A DNA stretch of 49,345 nucleotides from Streptomyces aureus (lineage in GTDB: Bacteria > Actinomycetota > Actinomycetes > Streptomycetales > Streptomycetaceae). Below the pieces are notes generated by a model. That model searched no databases and was not told where the DNA came from. It saw nothing but the letters and a program-made list of their open reading frames with translations. The position numbers were made by a program, and so were the translations under genes. Positions within the stretch are counted from its first letter, which is position 1; the number at the start of each line of letters is the position of its first letter. The DNA is taken from the NCBI RefSeq assembly GCF_001418135.1, contig NZ_LIPQ01000075.1:1-49345 (forward strand), in the 5' to 3' direction. Positions 23,329-31,395 of the stretch are shown here, one piece after another.

Positions 23329-23667
23329 ATGTCCGACCTGCCGCCAGACCTTCCACGACTCCGGACCCTGGAGCACTGGCTTGTGCTGTCCCTGGAACGG
23401 GTCCGGCACCGGATAGCCGAGGTCGAGACCCGCGAGGCCGCACTGCGCCCCGTACGGCAGCTCCCGGAAGGCCCGGGCTGGGTTCTGTCCTTCCTGCGCG
23501 AGGGCGGGCGGCCGGTTCCGGACAGCGTCCACATCGGCGACTGTCGGCTCGCCGCGCGCCACCGGAAACCGCTCAGCCGCGACGAGGCCCGCCGGGCGCT
23601 GACCGACGGCGGGATCCGGGCGTGCGAAATCTGCCGGCCCGACTCCGAACTCGGCATCCTCGACTGA
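23329..23667 (+). CDS. DUF6233-family protein, copy 1
   Basis: The 112-residue protein starts MSDLPPDLPRLRTLEHWLVL and continues with a helix, then GPGWVLSFLREGGRPVPDSV, IHIGDC-type HIGDCRLAARHRKPLSRDEA and ends ACEICRPDSELGILD. The conserved HxGDC and CxxCRPD segments could bind a metal ion. The family is widespread in Streptomyces and has no known function. The start at 23329 was chosen by alignment with copy 2; the open frame begins earlier at 23275. Its 3' neighbour, an ankyrin gene, lies on the same strand. Confidence 0.8.
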   Translation: MSDLPPDLPRLRTLEHWLVLSLERVRHRIAEVETREAALRPVRQLPEGPGWVLSFLREGGRPVPDSVHIGDCRLAARHRKPLSRDEARRALTDGGIRACEICRPDSELGILD

Positions 23668-23743
23668 CCCGACACCGAGGCTGGGTTCTTCTCGGACCTG
23701 TCCGCCCGATCAAGGTCGGGTTCCATCGGGCAGAATTCCCTGC

Positions 23744-24127
23744 GTGTTGACGATGGAGGATGCCCTCAAGACGGAGAACCCCTGGACGCCAGCTCATCAA
23801 GCGGTGGAGTTGAGCGACCACGCCACGCTCACGCGCATTCTCGATGAGGGAGCCGCCGCTGATGAGGTCTGCTGCCAGATGACCCTGCTGATGCACGCCA
23901 TCGACACAGAGGTCGATGTCGCGAACCAGTCGGGGGAACCGAGGGACAGCGCACTGACCGCGATCCTCCTGGCATACGGTGCTGATCCACATCTCGCGGT
24001 CAACGGCGAATCTGCCTACGACTGGGCCCGCGAGCTCCGCCACGACATGGCGATCAGGCTGATGGACGGGTTCAGCACCCGCCCCACCAAGCTGGCAGCC
24101 CGATTTAGAAGGTTCCGCCGGCGGTAG
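23744..24127 (+). CDS. Ankyrin-repeat protein
   Basis: GTG 23744 (or ATG 23753) starts a 127-residue protein with ankyrin-type repeats: WTPAHQAVELSDHATLTRIL with DEGAAADEVCCQMTLLMHAI (about residues 14-55) and SALTAILLAYGADPHLAVNG (about 66-85), then ESAYDWARELRHDMAIRLMD. Ankyrin repeats bind other proteins. The gene sits inside the first copy of the duplicated segment and is absent from the second, so it was inserted after duplication or lost from copy 2. The basic tail (RFRRFRRR) may bind nucleic acid or membrane. Confidence 0.8.
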   Translation: MLTMEDALKTENPWTPAHQAVELSDHATLTRILDEGAAADEVCCQMTLLMHAIDTEVDVANQSGEPRDSALTAILLAYGADPHLAVNGESAYDWARELRHDMAIRLMDGFSTRPTKLAARFRRFRRR

Positions 24128-24155
24128 CTCTTGCCGATGATCGGCCGGACGGGTC

Positions 24156-24347
24156 CTAGTCCGTGGGGAGCCGTCGGGCCAGGTTCGCGGCGAGCTGGCC
24201 GGCGGCCTGCCCGCGAGGTGTGAGGTCGAGCGTCTCCAGCAGCCGCATGTACCCGACAGCGTCCCGGGCCTCCGCCGCGGTCGGCAGGGGCAGGCGGGGC
24301 TCGTCGGCGTCCGGGTAGTCGCCGAGCATGGGCTCATCAGTCTCCAC
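24156..24347 (-). CDS. Small conserved protein, copy 1
   Basis: The 63-residue product shares DYPDADEPRLPLPTAAEARD and the LLETLDLTPRGQA segment with the copy at 26650-26841; most of the sequence is identical apart from the ends. It is acidic at the N-terminus and helical in the middle. Function unknown. It ends RRLPTD at a TAG that lies in sequence shared with the left flank of the IS5 element at 30127, so its end was probably reshaped by an insertion. Confidence 0.6.
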   Translation of the reverse strand: METDEPMLGDYPDADEPRLPLPTAAEARDAVGYMRLLETLDLTPRGQAAGQLAANLARRLPTD

Positions 24348-24393
24348 AGGGCGATCAACCCCTGGCGCGCTCCCAGGACACGATCCGAACGGG

Positions 24394-24800
24394 TCAGGCG
24401 GTTTTCCGGCGGGTCGTCTTCTTCGCCGCGGTCTTCTTGGCCGTGGCCTTCTTCGCGGCCGTCTTCTTCTTCGGCTTCGCGGGCATCTCGTGCACGGTCG
24501 CCTCTGCCGGCACTCTCGCCGCGGCGTTCGCGGCCGTCCGTAACGGACTTCTCCAGCGCGGCCATGAGGTCGACGACCGGCGCAGCCGCCTTCTCCTCAC
24601 CCTCCGCGTGCCTCGGGGCCCGGTGCTCGGCCTTCGCGTCGATCACCTCGTGCAGCGCCTCGGTGTAGCGGTCGGTCACGGCCAGGTCGGCGAGCGAGGC
24701 CACGGTCATCGTCTCCATCAGCGTGAGCGCGCCCTCGATCTCCGACTCGCTGACGTCTGTCTCGGGCGGGGCGAGTTCGGCCGGGGAGTGAACGGGAGCG
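24394..24800 (-). pseudogene. Decayed C-terminal fragment of Ku
   Basis: Reading the minus strand from about 24800, ELAPPETDVSESEIEGALTL and YTEALHEVIDAKAEHRAPRH followed by VVDLMAALEKSVTDGRERRG match the intact Ku at 26906-27829. A frameshift follows, and the lysine-rich tail PAKPKKKTAAKKATAKKTAA continues in another frame to the stop at 24394. The bridge, core barrel and most of the protein are missing. This is a dead copy from the segmental duplication. Confidence 0.85.
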
Positions 24801-24862
24801 CCTCACCGGCCGGATACTCGGTCGGAAGCGTGGGGCCAGTGCCGTAGGGTGGTGTTCACCGA

Positions 24863-24939
24863 CGCGGGGTGGAGCAGCTCGGTAGCTCGCTGGGCTCATA
24901 ACCCAGAGGTCGCAGGTTCAAATCCTGTCCCCGCTACCA
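24863..24939 (+). tRNA. Initiator tRNA-fMet (CAU anticodon)
   Basis: A complete cloverleaf runs from CGCGGGG at 24863 to the encoded CCA at 24937-24939. The anticodon loop is CTCATAA. Two initiator hallmarks are visible: three consecutive G-C pairs next to the anticodon loop (GGG/CCC) and an unpaired C1 x T72 at the acceptor end. The T arm carries GGTTCAAATCC. It lies between the two copies of a duplicated segment. Confidence 0.96.
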
Positions 24940-24943
24940 ACGC

Positions 24944-24979
24944 AACAGCCCCCTCAACCACCAGGTCGAGGGGGCTGTT
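24944..24979 (+). terminator. Hairpin terminator after tRNA-fMet
   Basis: AACAGCCCCCTC (24944-24955) pairs with GAGGGGGCTGTT (24968-24979) across a 12-nt loop, starting 5 nt after the tRNA CCA. Confidence 0.88.
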
Positions 24980-25037
24980 CGCATTCAACGCCCGCGTGTG
25001 CCGTGGAGACGGCCGAGTGCACGAGAATCGGACGGTT

Positions 25038-25988
25038 CTACTCGCCGGGCCGCACCTTCACGATCTTGATGTCCGTGGCGCCCTCCGCCTCGAGATCTGC
25101 CTTGCGGTGTTCGGCGCTGGGCTGGTCGTAGCTCACCGTGGACACCACGGTCTTGCCGTCGCGCGCGCGTACCCACTTCACCCGGTAGTTGACCATCGGT
25201 ACGCTCCCTCGTCCGCTCCGCACTCGTCGGCCCGGATCAGGAGGCCATGTCTTTGCATCCGGTACGGACATCCGCCCGCCCCAGGTCGACCGGATCTCAT
25301 CCAACAGCTTCGGGTAGTGCTCTCCGTGCGTGTTCAGCGCATGCCACACCGCATCCAGAGCTGCTTTGAGCGGGTCGGGATCGGCAGCAGCGAGTACGGC
25401 GGGGAGAGCGAAATGCGGCTGTGAGATGGGCCCACGGACCTGCGGTGTGCTGGCAGGGAACACGAGCTCGGTGAACACCATCGGTGCCTGGCTGCCCGGT
25501 AGCCGGTCGAGCTCGTAGCTCGTCTCCCCGTCGCTCTCTTCTGCGGTCTTGACCCACATCAACCCTACCGGCGGCTGGGGAAAGTACGGCCGCCGCTGGG
25601 GCGGTACTGCCCCGAGAACGTCCGGGCCCGGTTCGAGAGGGGTGGACCGCAGAGCCTCCCGCATCCGGGCCGCGTCGTCGAAAGGGGGCGGTAGCGGATG
25701 CCCCTGCGTCAGCACGGCGAGCGCGCCAGCGACCCACGGCACATCGGTCAGGCCTGCCACCTCGCAGGCCCGCTGAGCGGCGAGCACCGCCACGGCACGC
25801 TGGACGTCGGGATCCGCGGCGCCGAGGTCGTGGACCAGGTCACTGTCGAAGTCGAGCAGCCCCAAGACGTTGCTCTCGCGGACACGGCGCAGCGACTCAC
25901 TCGGCAGTCTTCCGCCCCACCGCCACCTCTCGTAGTGCAGCTGCGGATCCTCCGTGCCCCCTACCCCATCTGAGACCAGCTTGTGCAC
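25038..25988 (-). CDS. Hypothetical protein with a fused small C-terminal domain
   Basis: The 316-residue product is mostly unrecognised: an N-terminal aspartate-rich part (VLGLLDFDSDLVHDLGAADP), a proline-rich centre and DEIRSTWGGRMSVPDAKTWP. The last 52 residues begin MVNYRVKWVRARDGKTVVST and end KADLEAEGATDIKIVKVRPG, which looks like a stand-alone small protein family. An internal ATG at 25196 has GAGGGAG about 8 nt upstream, so a separate 52-residue product may also be made. Either a stop codon was lost between two genes or a dual-start gene exists. Confidence 0.6.
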   Translation of the reverse strand: MHKLVSDGVGGTEDPQLHYERWRWGGRLPSESLRRVRESNVLGLLDFDSDLVHDLGAADPDVQRAVAVLAAQRACEVAGLTDVPWVAGALAVLTQGHPLPPPFDDAARMREALRSTPLEPGPDVLGAVPPQRRPYFPQPPVGLMWVKTAEESDGETSYELDRLPGSQAPMVFTELVFPASTPQVRGPISQPHFALPAVLAAADPDPLKAALDAVWHALNTHGEHYPKLLDEIRSTWGGRMSVPDAKTWPPDPGRRVRSGRGSVPMVNYRVKWVRARDGKTVVSTVSYDQPSAEHRKADLEAEGATDIKIVKVRPGE

Positions 25989-26320
25989 AACGCCCCCCGT
26001 TCGGGACGGCCTCTGAAATCCCTATCGGATCTGCCGTCACGTCTCCCGCATCATGCCGCAGGCCACTGACACGCCCGGGACACGGGCCGGGGTGACGCGG
26101 CCGAGCGGTCGTTCATGTCCGGCCGCCGTGGCTCTCGCGTACGGTAACCGCCGTCCCTCTACTGGCGCCGACTGGCTACGACGCCGTTCAGATCGGCTCG
26201 CCTTGACTAGTGCAGAGAAGCCAGGCCCCCTGCCACCGATACGGCCTCGGCGGCAAGACGCTCTGCCAGACCCACCGCGCTCCAGAAGCCCAAGCACACT
26301 CTCGCTGCGGGGTGACCGCG

Positions 26321-26653
26321 ATGTCCGAGCTGCCGCCGGACCTGCCACGACTGCGGACACTGGAGCACTGGCTCGTGCTCTCCCTGGCCCGGGTCCGAGC
26401 ACGGATAGCCGAGATGGAGACCCGCGAGGCTCGCCCCGCACGCCGGCCCCCGGAAGGCCCCGGCTGGGTTCTGTCCTTCCTGCGGGAGGGCGGACGGCCG
26501 GTCGCGGACAGCATCCACATCGGCGACTGCTGGCTGGCCGCACGCCACCGGAAGCCGCTCAGCCGCCACGAGGCCCGCCGGGCACTGACCGACGGCGGCA
26601 TCCGGGCGTGCGAAATCTGCCGACCCGACTCCGACCTGGGCATCCTCGATTAA
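26321..26653 (+). CDS. DUF6233-family protein, copy 2
   Basis: The 110-residue protein starts MSELPPDLPRLRTLEHWLVL and ends ACEICRPDSDLGILD. It is nearly identical in plan to the 23329 gene, with most differences in the middle (ARPARRPPEGPGWVLSFLRE). The same HIGDC and CEICRPD segments are present. Its TAA overlaps the convergent stop of the next small gene, so transcripts from both strands overlap. Function unknown. Confidence 0.8.
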   Translation: MSELPPDLPRLRTLEHWLVLSLARVRARIAEMETREARPARRPPEGPGWVLSFLREGGRPVADSIHIGDCWLAARHRKPLSRHEARRALTDGGIRACEICRPDSDLGILD

Positions 26654-26841
26654 CCTGTCGCCGCCGGGACATCGGTGGGAAGCCGTCGGGCCAGGTCCGC
26701 TGCAAGCTGGTCGGCGGCCTGTCCACGGGGTGTGAGGTCGAGCGTCTCCAGCAGTCGCATGTAGCCGACCGCGTCCCGGGCCTCTGCCGCGGTCAGCAGG
26801 GGCAGGCGCGGTTCGTCCGCGTCCGGGTAGTCGCTGGTCAC
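26650..26841 (-). CDS. Small conserved protein, copy 2
   Basis: The 63-residue product carries DYPDADEPRLPLLTAAEARD, a helical centre VGYMRLLETLDLTPRGQAAD and ends RRLPTDVPAATG. The end is longer than in copy 1 (24156), where the frame stops right after RRLPTD. Function unknown. It is downstream of and co-oriented with nothing obvious; the Ku gene upstream on the same strand ends 64 bp before its start, so the two could share a transcript. Confidence 0.6.
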   Translation of the reverse strand: MTSDYPDADEPRLPLLTAAEARDAVGYMRLLETLDLTPRGQAADQLAADLARRLPTDVPAATG

Positions 26842-26905
26842 CGGCTCATACTCTCCACACGACGATCAACCGCCGGCAGCACTCCCAGGACACGCCCGGA
26901 ACAGG

Positions 26906-27829
26906 TCAGGCCGTCTTCCGGCGGGTCGTCTTCTTCGCTGCGGTCTTCTTGGCGGGGGCCTTCTTCGCGGCCGCCTTCTTCTTCGGCTTCGCCGGCATCT
27001 CGTGCACGGTGGCCTCGCCCCCGCCGGAAGTCGCCCCGCGGCGCTCGCGGGCGTCGGCGACGGACTTCTCCAGCGCGGCCATGAGGTCGACGACCGGCGC
27101 GGCTTCCTTCGCCTCACCCTCGGCAGGCGCGGGCTCCCGTTGCTCAGCCTTCGCCTCGATGACCTCGTGGAGGGCCTCGGTGTAGTGGTCGGTGACGTCC
27201 AGGTCGCTGATCGACGTGACCGTCATGGTGTCCATCAACGTAAGGGCGCCCTTGATCTCGTCCTCGGTCAGCTCCGTCTCCGGCGGGGTGACCTCCTCGG
27301 AGGAGCGAATCTCGTCCCCCCAGTGCAGGCCGGACAAGAGCAGCGCGTCTTCGAGGGGCCGGAGCAGGCCGAGCCGCTCACGCCCGCGGAGGGCGAACTT
27401 CGCCACCGCCACCTTCTCGTTGCGCTCCAGCGCCTTGCGGAGCAGAACGTAGGGCTTGGCCGCGACGGGGCCGTCCGGGGCGATGAAGTACGAGCCGGCG
27501 CCGTACTGGACCGGGTCTACGGTGGCCCGGTCGATGAACGCGACGATCTCGATGGCTTTCGCGGTCGGCAGCGGCATGTCCGCCAGGTCCTGGTCCGTGA
27601 TCGGGATGATGTGGTCCTTGCTGACCTCGTACCCCTTGCCGATCTCGTCCTCGGTCAGGACCTGGCCGTCGATATCGCACGTCTTGCGGTACCGGACCCG
27701 GCCGCCGTCCTCCACGTGCACCTGCCGCAGCGACACGTCGTGCTTCTCGGTCGCGTTCTCCAGCTTGCACGGCACCGTGACCAGGCCAAACGAGATCGCT
27801 CCAGACCACACAGGACGCGGCATGCGCAC
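26906..27829 (-). CDS. ku: Ku end-binding protein (non-homologous end joining)
   Basis: The 307-residue protein begins PRPVWSGAISFGLVTVPCKL (ATG 27829, or 27823) and shows the Ku core: RYRKTCDIDGQVLTEDEIGK, FIDRATVDPVQYGAGSYFIA, KPYVLLRKALERNEKVAVAK and LSGLHWGDEIRSSEEV. After about residue 255 an extended lysine/alanine tail (KPKKKAAAKKAPAKKTAAKK) follows, typical of actinobacterial Ku and able to bind DNA and thread inward. Ku homodimers encircle DNA ends and recruit ligase D. No ligD gene lies nearby. A frameshifted duplicate exists at 24394-24800. Confidence 0.95.
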   Translation of the reverse strand: MRMPRPVWSGAISFGLVTVPCKLENATEKHDVSLRQVHVEDGGRVRYRKTCDIDGQVLTEDEIGKGYEVSKDHIIPITDQDLADMPLPTAKAIEIVAFIDRATVDPVQYGAGSYFIAPDGPVAAKPYVLLRKALERNEKVAVAKFALRGRERLGLLRPLEDALLLSGLHWGDEIRSSEEVTPPETELTEDEIKGALTLMDTMTVTSISDLDVTDHYTEALHEVIEAKAEQREPAPAEGEAKEAAPVVDLMAALEKSVADARERRGATSGGGEATVHEMPAKPKKKAAAKKAPAKKTAAKKTTRRKTA

Positions 27830-28234
27830 TCCTCACCAGGCCCCCTTACGTGCTTCCAGGCTAGGCAGCCCCGGCCGGTGATCGCACGCGCCTGCAGCTC
27901 GTCCGGTGACGCGGAGTTCGTATGCCGTTCGCCGCAGCGAGGTCGGCGACGGTGGAGCCGAGGAGCACGGCGCCCTGATCGCCGGCGCGGGTCCAGCAGC
28001 GAGTAGCCACCGCCCCGAGCCTCTCAGGCTCCCCGGTGGGTGCCCGAAGCCGGAGGTGTGCGTACCGCTCATGCAGGGGGGCGCGAGGACCACTGCACGG
28101 GCAGCCCGCTGGGCCTTGGCCCAGCGACGAGGATGTTCAGTGGGGTGGGCGGGAACGTCGCTGAGCCCCGACCCAGGGGGAGGGAGTCGGGGCCCAGCTG
28201 AGCCGCGAGCCGTGGCCGGCGGCGGGATGTGTGG
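27830..28234. other. 405 bp without a supported gene
   Basis: Both strands have open frames but no convincing start. Minus-strand sequence near 27950 (VLLGSTVADLAAANGIR) looks protein-like and may be a remnant. A GC-rich inverted repeat at about 28170-28196 (GCCCCGACC paired with GTCGGGGC) lies after the CsbD stop and could terminate that gene. Confidence 0.35.
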
Positions 28235-28411
28235 TCAGCGGTGGCGGAGGGTGTCCTTGACGTCTTCCTTGGCCTGGCGGGCGTTGCCCTTGGCCTGGTC
28301 GGCGTGTCCTTCGGCGGTCATCCGCTCGTTGCCGAGTGCTCGGCCTGTCTTCTCCTTGGCCTTGCCCTTGGTCTGCTCGGCCTGGGCCTTGGCCTTCTCG
28401 GTGCCCGACAT
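28235..28411 (-). CDS. CsbD-family stress protein
   Basis: Starting at ATG 28411 (GAGG lies 5-10 nt upstream), the 58-residue protein is highly charged: MSGTEKAKAQAEQTKGKAKE, then RALGNERMTAEGHADQAKGN and ends DVKDTLRHR. The repeating AxxKGKxKE and ADQAKGN segments are diagnostic of CsbD, a small general-stress protein controlled by SigB-type sigma factors. The molecular role is unknown. The open frame upstream to 28450 is leader. Confidence 0.88.
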   Translation of the reverse strand: MSGTEKAKAQAEQTKGKAKEKTGRALGNERMTAEGHADQAKGNARQAKEDVKDTLRHR

Positions 28412-28691
28412 GGGGACCTCCTCGTGTAGTACCGGATTGGTCGTGACCACCGCCTGCTCAGGATTCCGAGGCCTAAACCCGCGCGGCTCGCTGGCGGCCG
28501 GCGTCAGATCTCTCCCGATTCCCCGAGGTGGTCAGTCGGCCCGAGGTGCGACGCAGCGGCAAAGGCAGTTAGTGGGGGAGTGAGAAGCCGGGCGCGCGCG
28601 TTATGCCCACCTGCGTCGATAAGAAACAGCTGGAATTCATATGCATGGGTGAGGGGTGGTAGGGCATCCGGTGCTCCGGAGGTTGACAACT

Positions 28692-28853
28692 ATGGTTCCC
28701 CTGCTTCTTGTTCTTCTGCTCGCTCTGATCCTGTTCGGTGCCGGTTTCGCGGTGAAGATTCTCTGGTGGGTCGCGATCGCCGTCCTGGTGATCTGGCTGA
28801 TCGGCTTCGTTGCCCGGCCGAAGAACAGCAGCGGCCGCTGGTACCGCTGGTAG
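28692..28853 (+). CDS. Small hydrophobic membrane protein
   Basis: The 53-residue protein begins MVPLLLVLLLALILFGAGFA, continues with a second helix ILWWVAIAVLVIWLIGFVAR and ends SSGRWYRW. It resembles the short "hydrophobic protein" family common in Streptomyces. ATG 28692 was chosen because the hydrophobic part begins immediately and GGAGG lies 9 nt before it. The protein is a two-helix membrane hairpin; function unknown, often found with stress genes such as CsbD, as here. Confidence 0.75.
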   Translation: MVPLLLVLLLALILFGAGFAVKILWWVAIAVLVIWLIGFVARPKNSSGRWYRW

Positions 28854-29352
28854 CACGGCTGCTCCTGGCATACGACCGAAGGGGTGTGGACGGCCACCGG
28901 CATGCCGGTAAAGGGTTCGGCTCCTGCTTTCCGGTGAAATCGGATGCTGCGGGTAGCCGTATGCGGCCGGGGCGGCAGCCATGATGCAGCAGGGAACCTG
29001 CTTACCTCCACAGAACAGTTGCCGTCCCGGCCCAAACCGAATGCGGACGTGTGAATCACCGAACACGGGGCAGGCGGAGTTCAGGCCGGAACGCGAGTTT
29101 TGCTGCATACGTGATGTACCTGAAGAGGACCGGTCGAGAACTCGGAAGCCGTGACCGTGATCCACGCCGTGCGCTCCTCCAAAAGGAGTTCGGTGTTCGC
29201 CTGGGATTCTGCGCGACCTCGTCCGCGTGGTTCGCCGTACTACCGGGCGCCCCGCCCAGTACTGCGGACCGTGGTGTCCGTCCTGGTCCCTGAGAAGTGA
29301 TGCTGCGCTAGCCTCGCTTTGTACCCGATCGACCCGATCGCCGGAGGACCCG
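28854..29352. other. About 500 bp with a recurrent gene remnant
   Basis: No intact gene was seen. The piece 29138-29225 is homologous to 39830-39917: on the minus strand both encode RAESQANxxLLLxERxAxIxx with a following ASE. See the fragment at 39826. The rest appears non-coding. Confidence 0.4.
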
Positions 29353-29565
29353 ATGGCGCACCTGATCTTCGACGAGGACGAGGCGCGGCAGCTCCGCGAG
29401 TCCGCCCGCGAACGCGCGGCTGCCGGCGAGGGCCTGCTGGCCTACACGCTGGAGCAGCTGGCGGCCGAAGGCATCGATTTGTCGAAGGCCACCGCGTACG
29501 CGGAGGTCCAGGCCCGCCACGGGCTTGGAGACGCGGACGCCGCCCGCACGGCCGGCGCCGCTTGA
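29353..29565 (+). CDS. Putative antitoxin of a type II toxin-antitoxin pair
   Basis: ATG 29353 follows CCGGAGG. The 70-residue protein is helical and charged: MAHLIFDEDEARQLRESARE, then GLLAYTLEQLAAEGIDLSKA and TAYAEVQARHGL. Its stop overlaps the next ATG (TGATG). Size, charge and coupling to a RelE/ParE-like gene suggest an antitoxin that binds both the toxin and its own promoter. No helix-turn-helix motif was identified with certainty, so DNA binding is inference. Confidence 0.6.
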   Translation: MAHLIFDEDEARQLRESARERAAAGEGLLAYTLEQLAAEGIDLSKATAYAEVQARHGLGDADAARTAGAA

Positions 29566-29819
29566 TGGCACCGAAGCACGGCCCCTGGCGCGCCCACGTC
29601 GTCCTCCATGACGTCGCGGAACGGCAGATCGACGAGATGACCGATGCCGACCGCGAGGTGCTGGACGCTGCGATCGTCCGGCTGTCCCTGGATCACCGGA
29701 TCGGTACCCGGGTTGAGGGGAAGCTGGAGTGGGAGTACCGCGACGGCCGAGTCCGGGTCGTGTACATCCCCACCGTCGTCGGAACGATCATCCTCGTCGC
29801 GTACGTCGAGGTCGACTGA
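29565..29819 (+). CDS. RelE/ParE-like toxin candidate
   Basis: The 84-residue protein starts MAPKHGPWRAHVVLHDVAER, followed by a helical region ADREVLDAAIVRLSLDHRIG and the beta-hairpin end KLEWEYRDGRVRVVYIPTVV with TIILVAYVEVD. This order (helices, then a sheet with the basic EYRxGRxRVxY pattern) is the RelE/ParE fold. RelE members cut ribosome-bound mRNA and ParE members poison gyrase; which applies here is unknown. The start overlaps the putative antitoxin stop by one base. Confidence 0.7.
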   Translation: MAPKHGPWRAHVVLHDVAERQIDEMTDADREVLDAAIVRLSLDHRIGTRVEGKLEWEYRDGRVRVVYIPTVVGTIILVAYVEVD

Positions 29820-30183
29820 GTCGTCGTCGACCCCGTCAAGGCCGTGCCACGCGTTGTCGTTCGTCCGGGTCACCGACATCCGGGATCGGCGGATCGGCGG
29901 CTGATGCCCGCTACGGTGATCGTGGGTGGCGAGCAGACTGGTCGTTGGAGCCTGTGTCCCCCCGTACCTCGGTCCGGGGGCACAGTGCGTTCCCGGTCTG
30001 GGGCACGGGGGGCGATCCTGCGGGCGCGGTCGCGCGGGGTCCGTCCGGGCGCTTGGCCGGGGAGTTCGGCAGACAACGATCTCGTCTGTGCGGCCCAGGC
30101 CCTGCCGTGACCTGACGGCTCTCCCCACGGACTAGGACTTTGTCCGGCCGATCATGTGACTGCTCCGTTCCCGAGTCGTTCCT
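29820..30183. other. Region with IS5 left end and a remnant shared with copy 1 of the duplication
   Basis: No gene is supported in 29820-30110. The 43 bp at 30114-30156 resemble the reverse complement of 24130-24172: both contain CCCCACGGACTAGGAC and TCCGGCCGATCAT. The second part is probably the terminal sequence of the IS5 element that follows, and the first may be the end of the small gene seen at 24156. Confidence 0.45.
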
Positions 30184-31139
30184 GTGGGCATGGGGCGGGG
30201 TGATTTGAGTGATGCCGAGTGGGAACGGCTGCGCCCGTTCCTGCCGGTCAGCAACGGGCGTTGTGGCAGGTGGCGGGATCATCGGCAGGTGATCGACGGG
30301 ATTCTGCACCGGGTGCGGACCGGGGTGCGGTGGCGTGATCTGCCCGAAAGGTTCGGACCGTGGAAGACCGTCTACGAACGCCACCGCCTGTGGTCGGCCG
30401 ACGGTACCTGGGAACGTCTGCTCCAGCAGGTCCAGGCCGCGGCCGACGCCGCAGGCGAGATCGACTGGGACATCTCGGTCGACTCCACCATCGTCCGCGC
30501 GCATCAGCACGCGGCCGGCGCCCGCACCGACCCGCCGCCGGCCCCGGGATCAAAGGGGGCCGCAGGCAGGGAACACCAGACCGAGACGCCGTGGCAGAGC
30601 CTGGTCGCCCGCCTGGTGGAGGTGGTGCGGGAGGTGAGGGCTTGGGCCGCTCGCGCGGGGGGTTCACCAGCAAGCTCCACCTGAGCGCGGACGGCCGCTG
30701 CCGCCCGCCGCGCAAGAAGCCCGACAGCCTTGCGGCCGACAGGGCCTACAGCAACGGCCCCATTCGCGAGTACCTGCGACGGCGGGGCATCCGCCACACC
30801 ATCCCGGAGAAAACCGACAGTCAGGCGGCCCGCCTGCGCAAGGGCTCACGCGGTGGACGGCTGCCCGGCTTCGACGAGGATCGCTACAAGAAGCGCAACA
30901 CCATCGAGCGGGCGATCAACCGCCTGAAACAGGCCGGAGCGGTCGCCACTCGATACGACAAGCGCGGCTACGTCTCCCTCGGCACCGCTACCGCGGCGTC
31001 CCGCCACATTGCCCAGGACGCGCGAACACTTCCTTTGGAGGCTGGATTCCTGATGCGGTGGTCCTGCTGCCGGAAAGCGGAACCGCTGGGCCGGTGCCGT
31101 GACAGGGCCAGGCGTGGGTGCACACCCGGCGTTTTATGA
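30184..31139 (+). pseudogene. IS5-family transposase, frameshifted and internally deleted
   Basis: The first frame (30184-30684) carries DLSDAEWERLRPFLPVSNGR, VRWRDLPERFGPWKTVYERH and DISVDSTIVRAHQHAAGA with the first catalytic aspartate. The second frame (from about 30640) carries SRGGFTSKLHLSADGRCRP, then jumps directly to RKKPDSLAADRAYSNGPIRE and TIERAINRLKQAGAVATRYD. Relatives have about 30 residues between the last two parts, including the second aspartate region, so a deletion has occurred. The C-terminal end after TATAAS is also altered. IS5 relatives use a frameshift between two ORFs, but this copy is dead because of the deletion. Confidence 0.85.
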
Positions 31140-31395
31140 TGTTTTCGGTTAAGGCGAGAGCGGGGGATCAGCCGGGCGAATCGGCGCTTATATGTGCGCC
31201 TTGGTGATCGCTGCAGGGTCATCCGGAAAAGCATATTCCATGGCGTTGTCTCGGTGTGTCCGCTGGAACGTGGTATCCGGAAGGTGATCAAGGGGTGTGT
31301 AGCGCCGGCCCTGCTGTTCTGGCCCTGCCCGGGATCCGCTCGGGGCCGCCAGGGTCACTTGCGCCTGCTGTTCGTGTCGCTGTAAACCCTTGGCC

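Larger units (their letters stand above)
23214..24800. repeat. Segmental duplication, copy 1 (DUF6233 - small gene - Ku fragment)
   Basis: This block is homologous to 26203-27330: same leader before DUF6233 (GTGCAGAGAAGCCAGGCCCC in both), DUF6233 gene, small minus-strand gene and Ku C-terminus in the same order. In this copy an ankyrin gene separates DUF6233 from the small gene, whereas in copy 2 their stop codons overlap. Confidence 0.8.
26203..27330. repeat. Segmental duplication, copy 2 (DUF6233 - small gene - Ku)
   Basis: Homologous to 23214-24800; see that entry. This copy has the intact Ku gene and overlapping stop codons between DUF6233 (26651-26653) and the small minus-strand gene (26650-26652), which is probably the ancestral arrangement. 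Confidence 0.8.
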
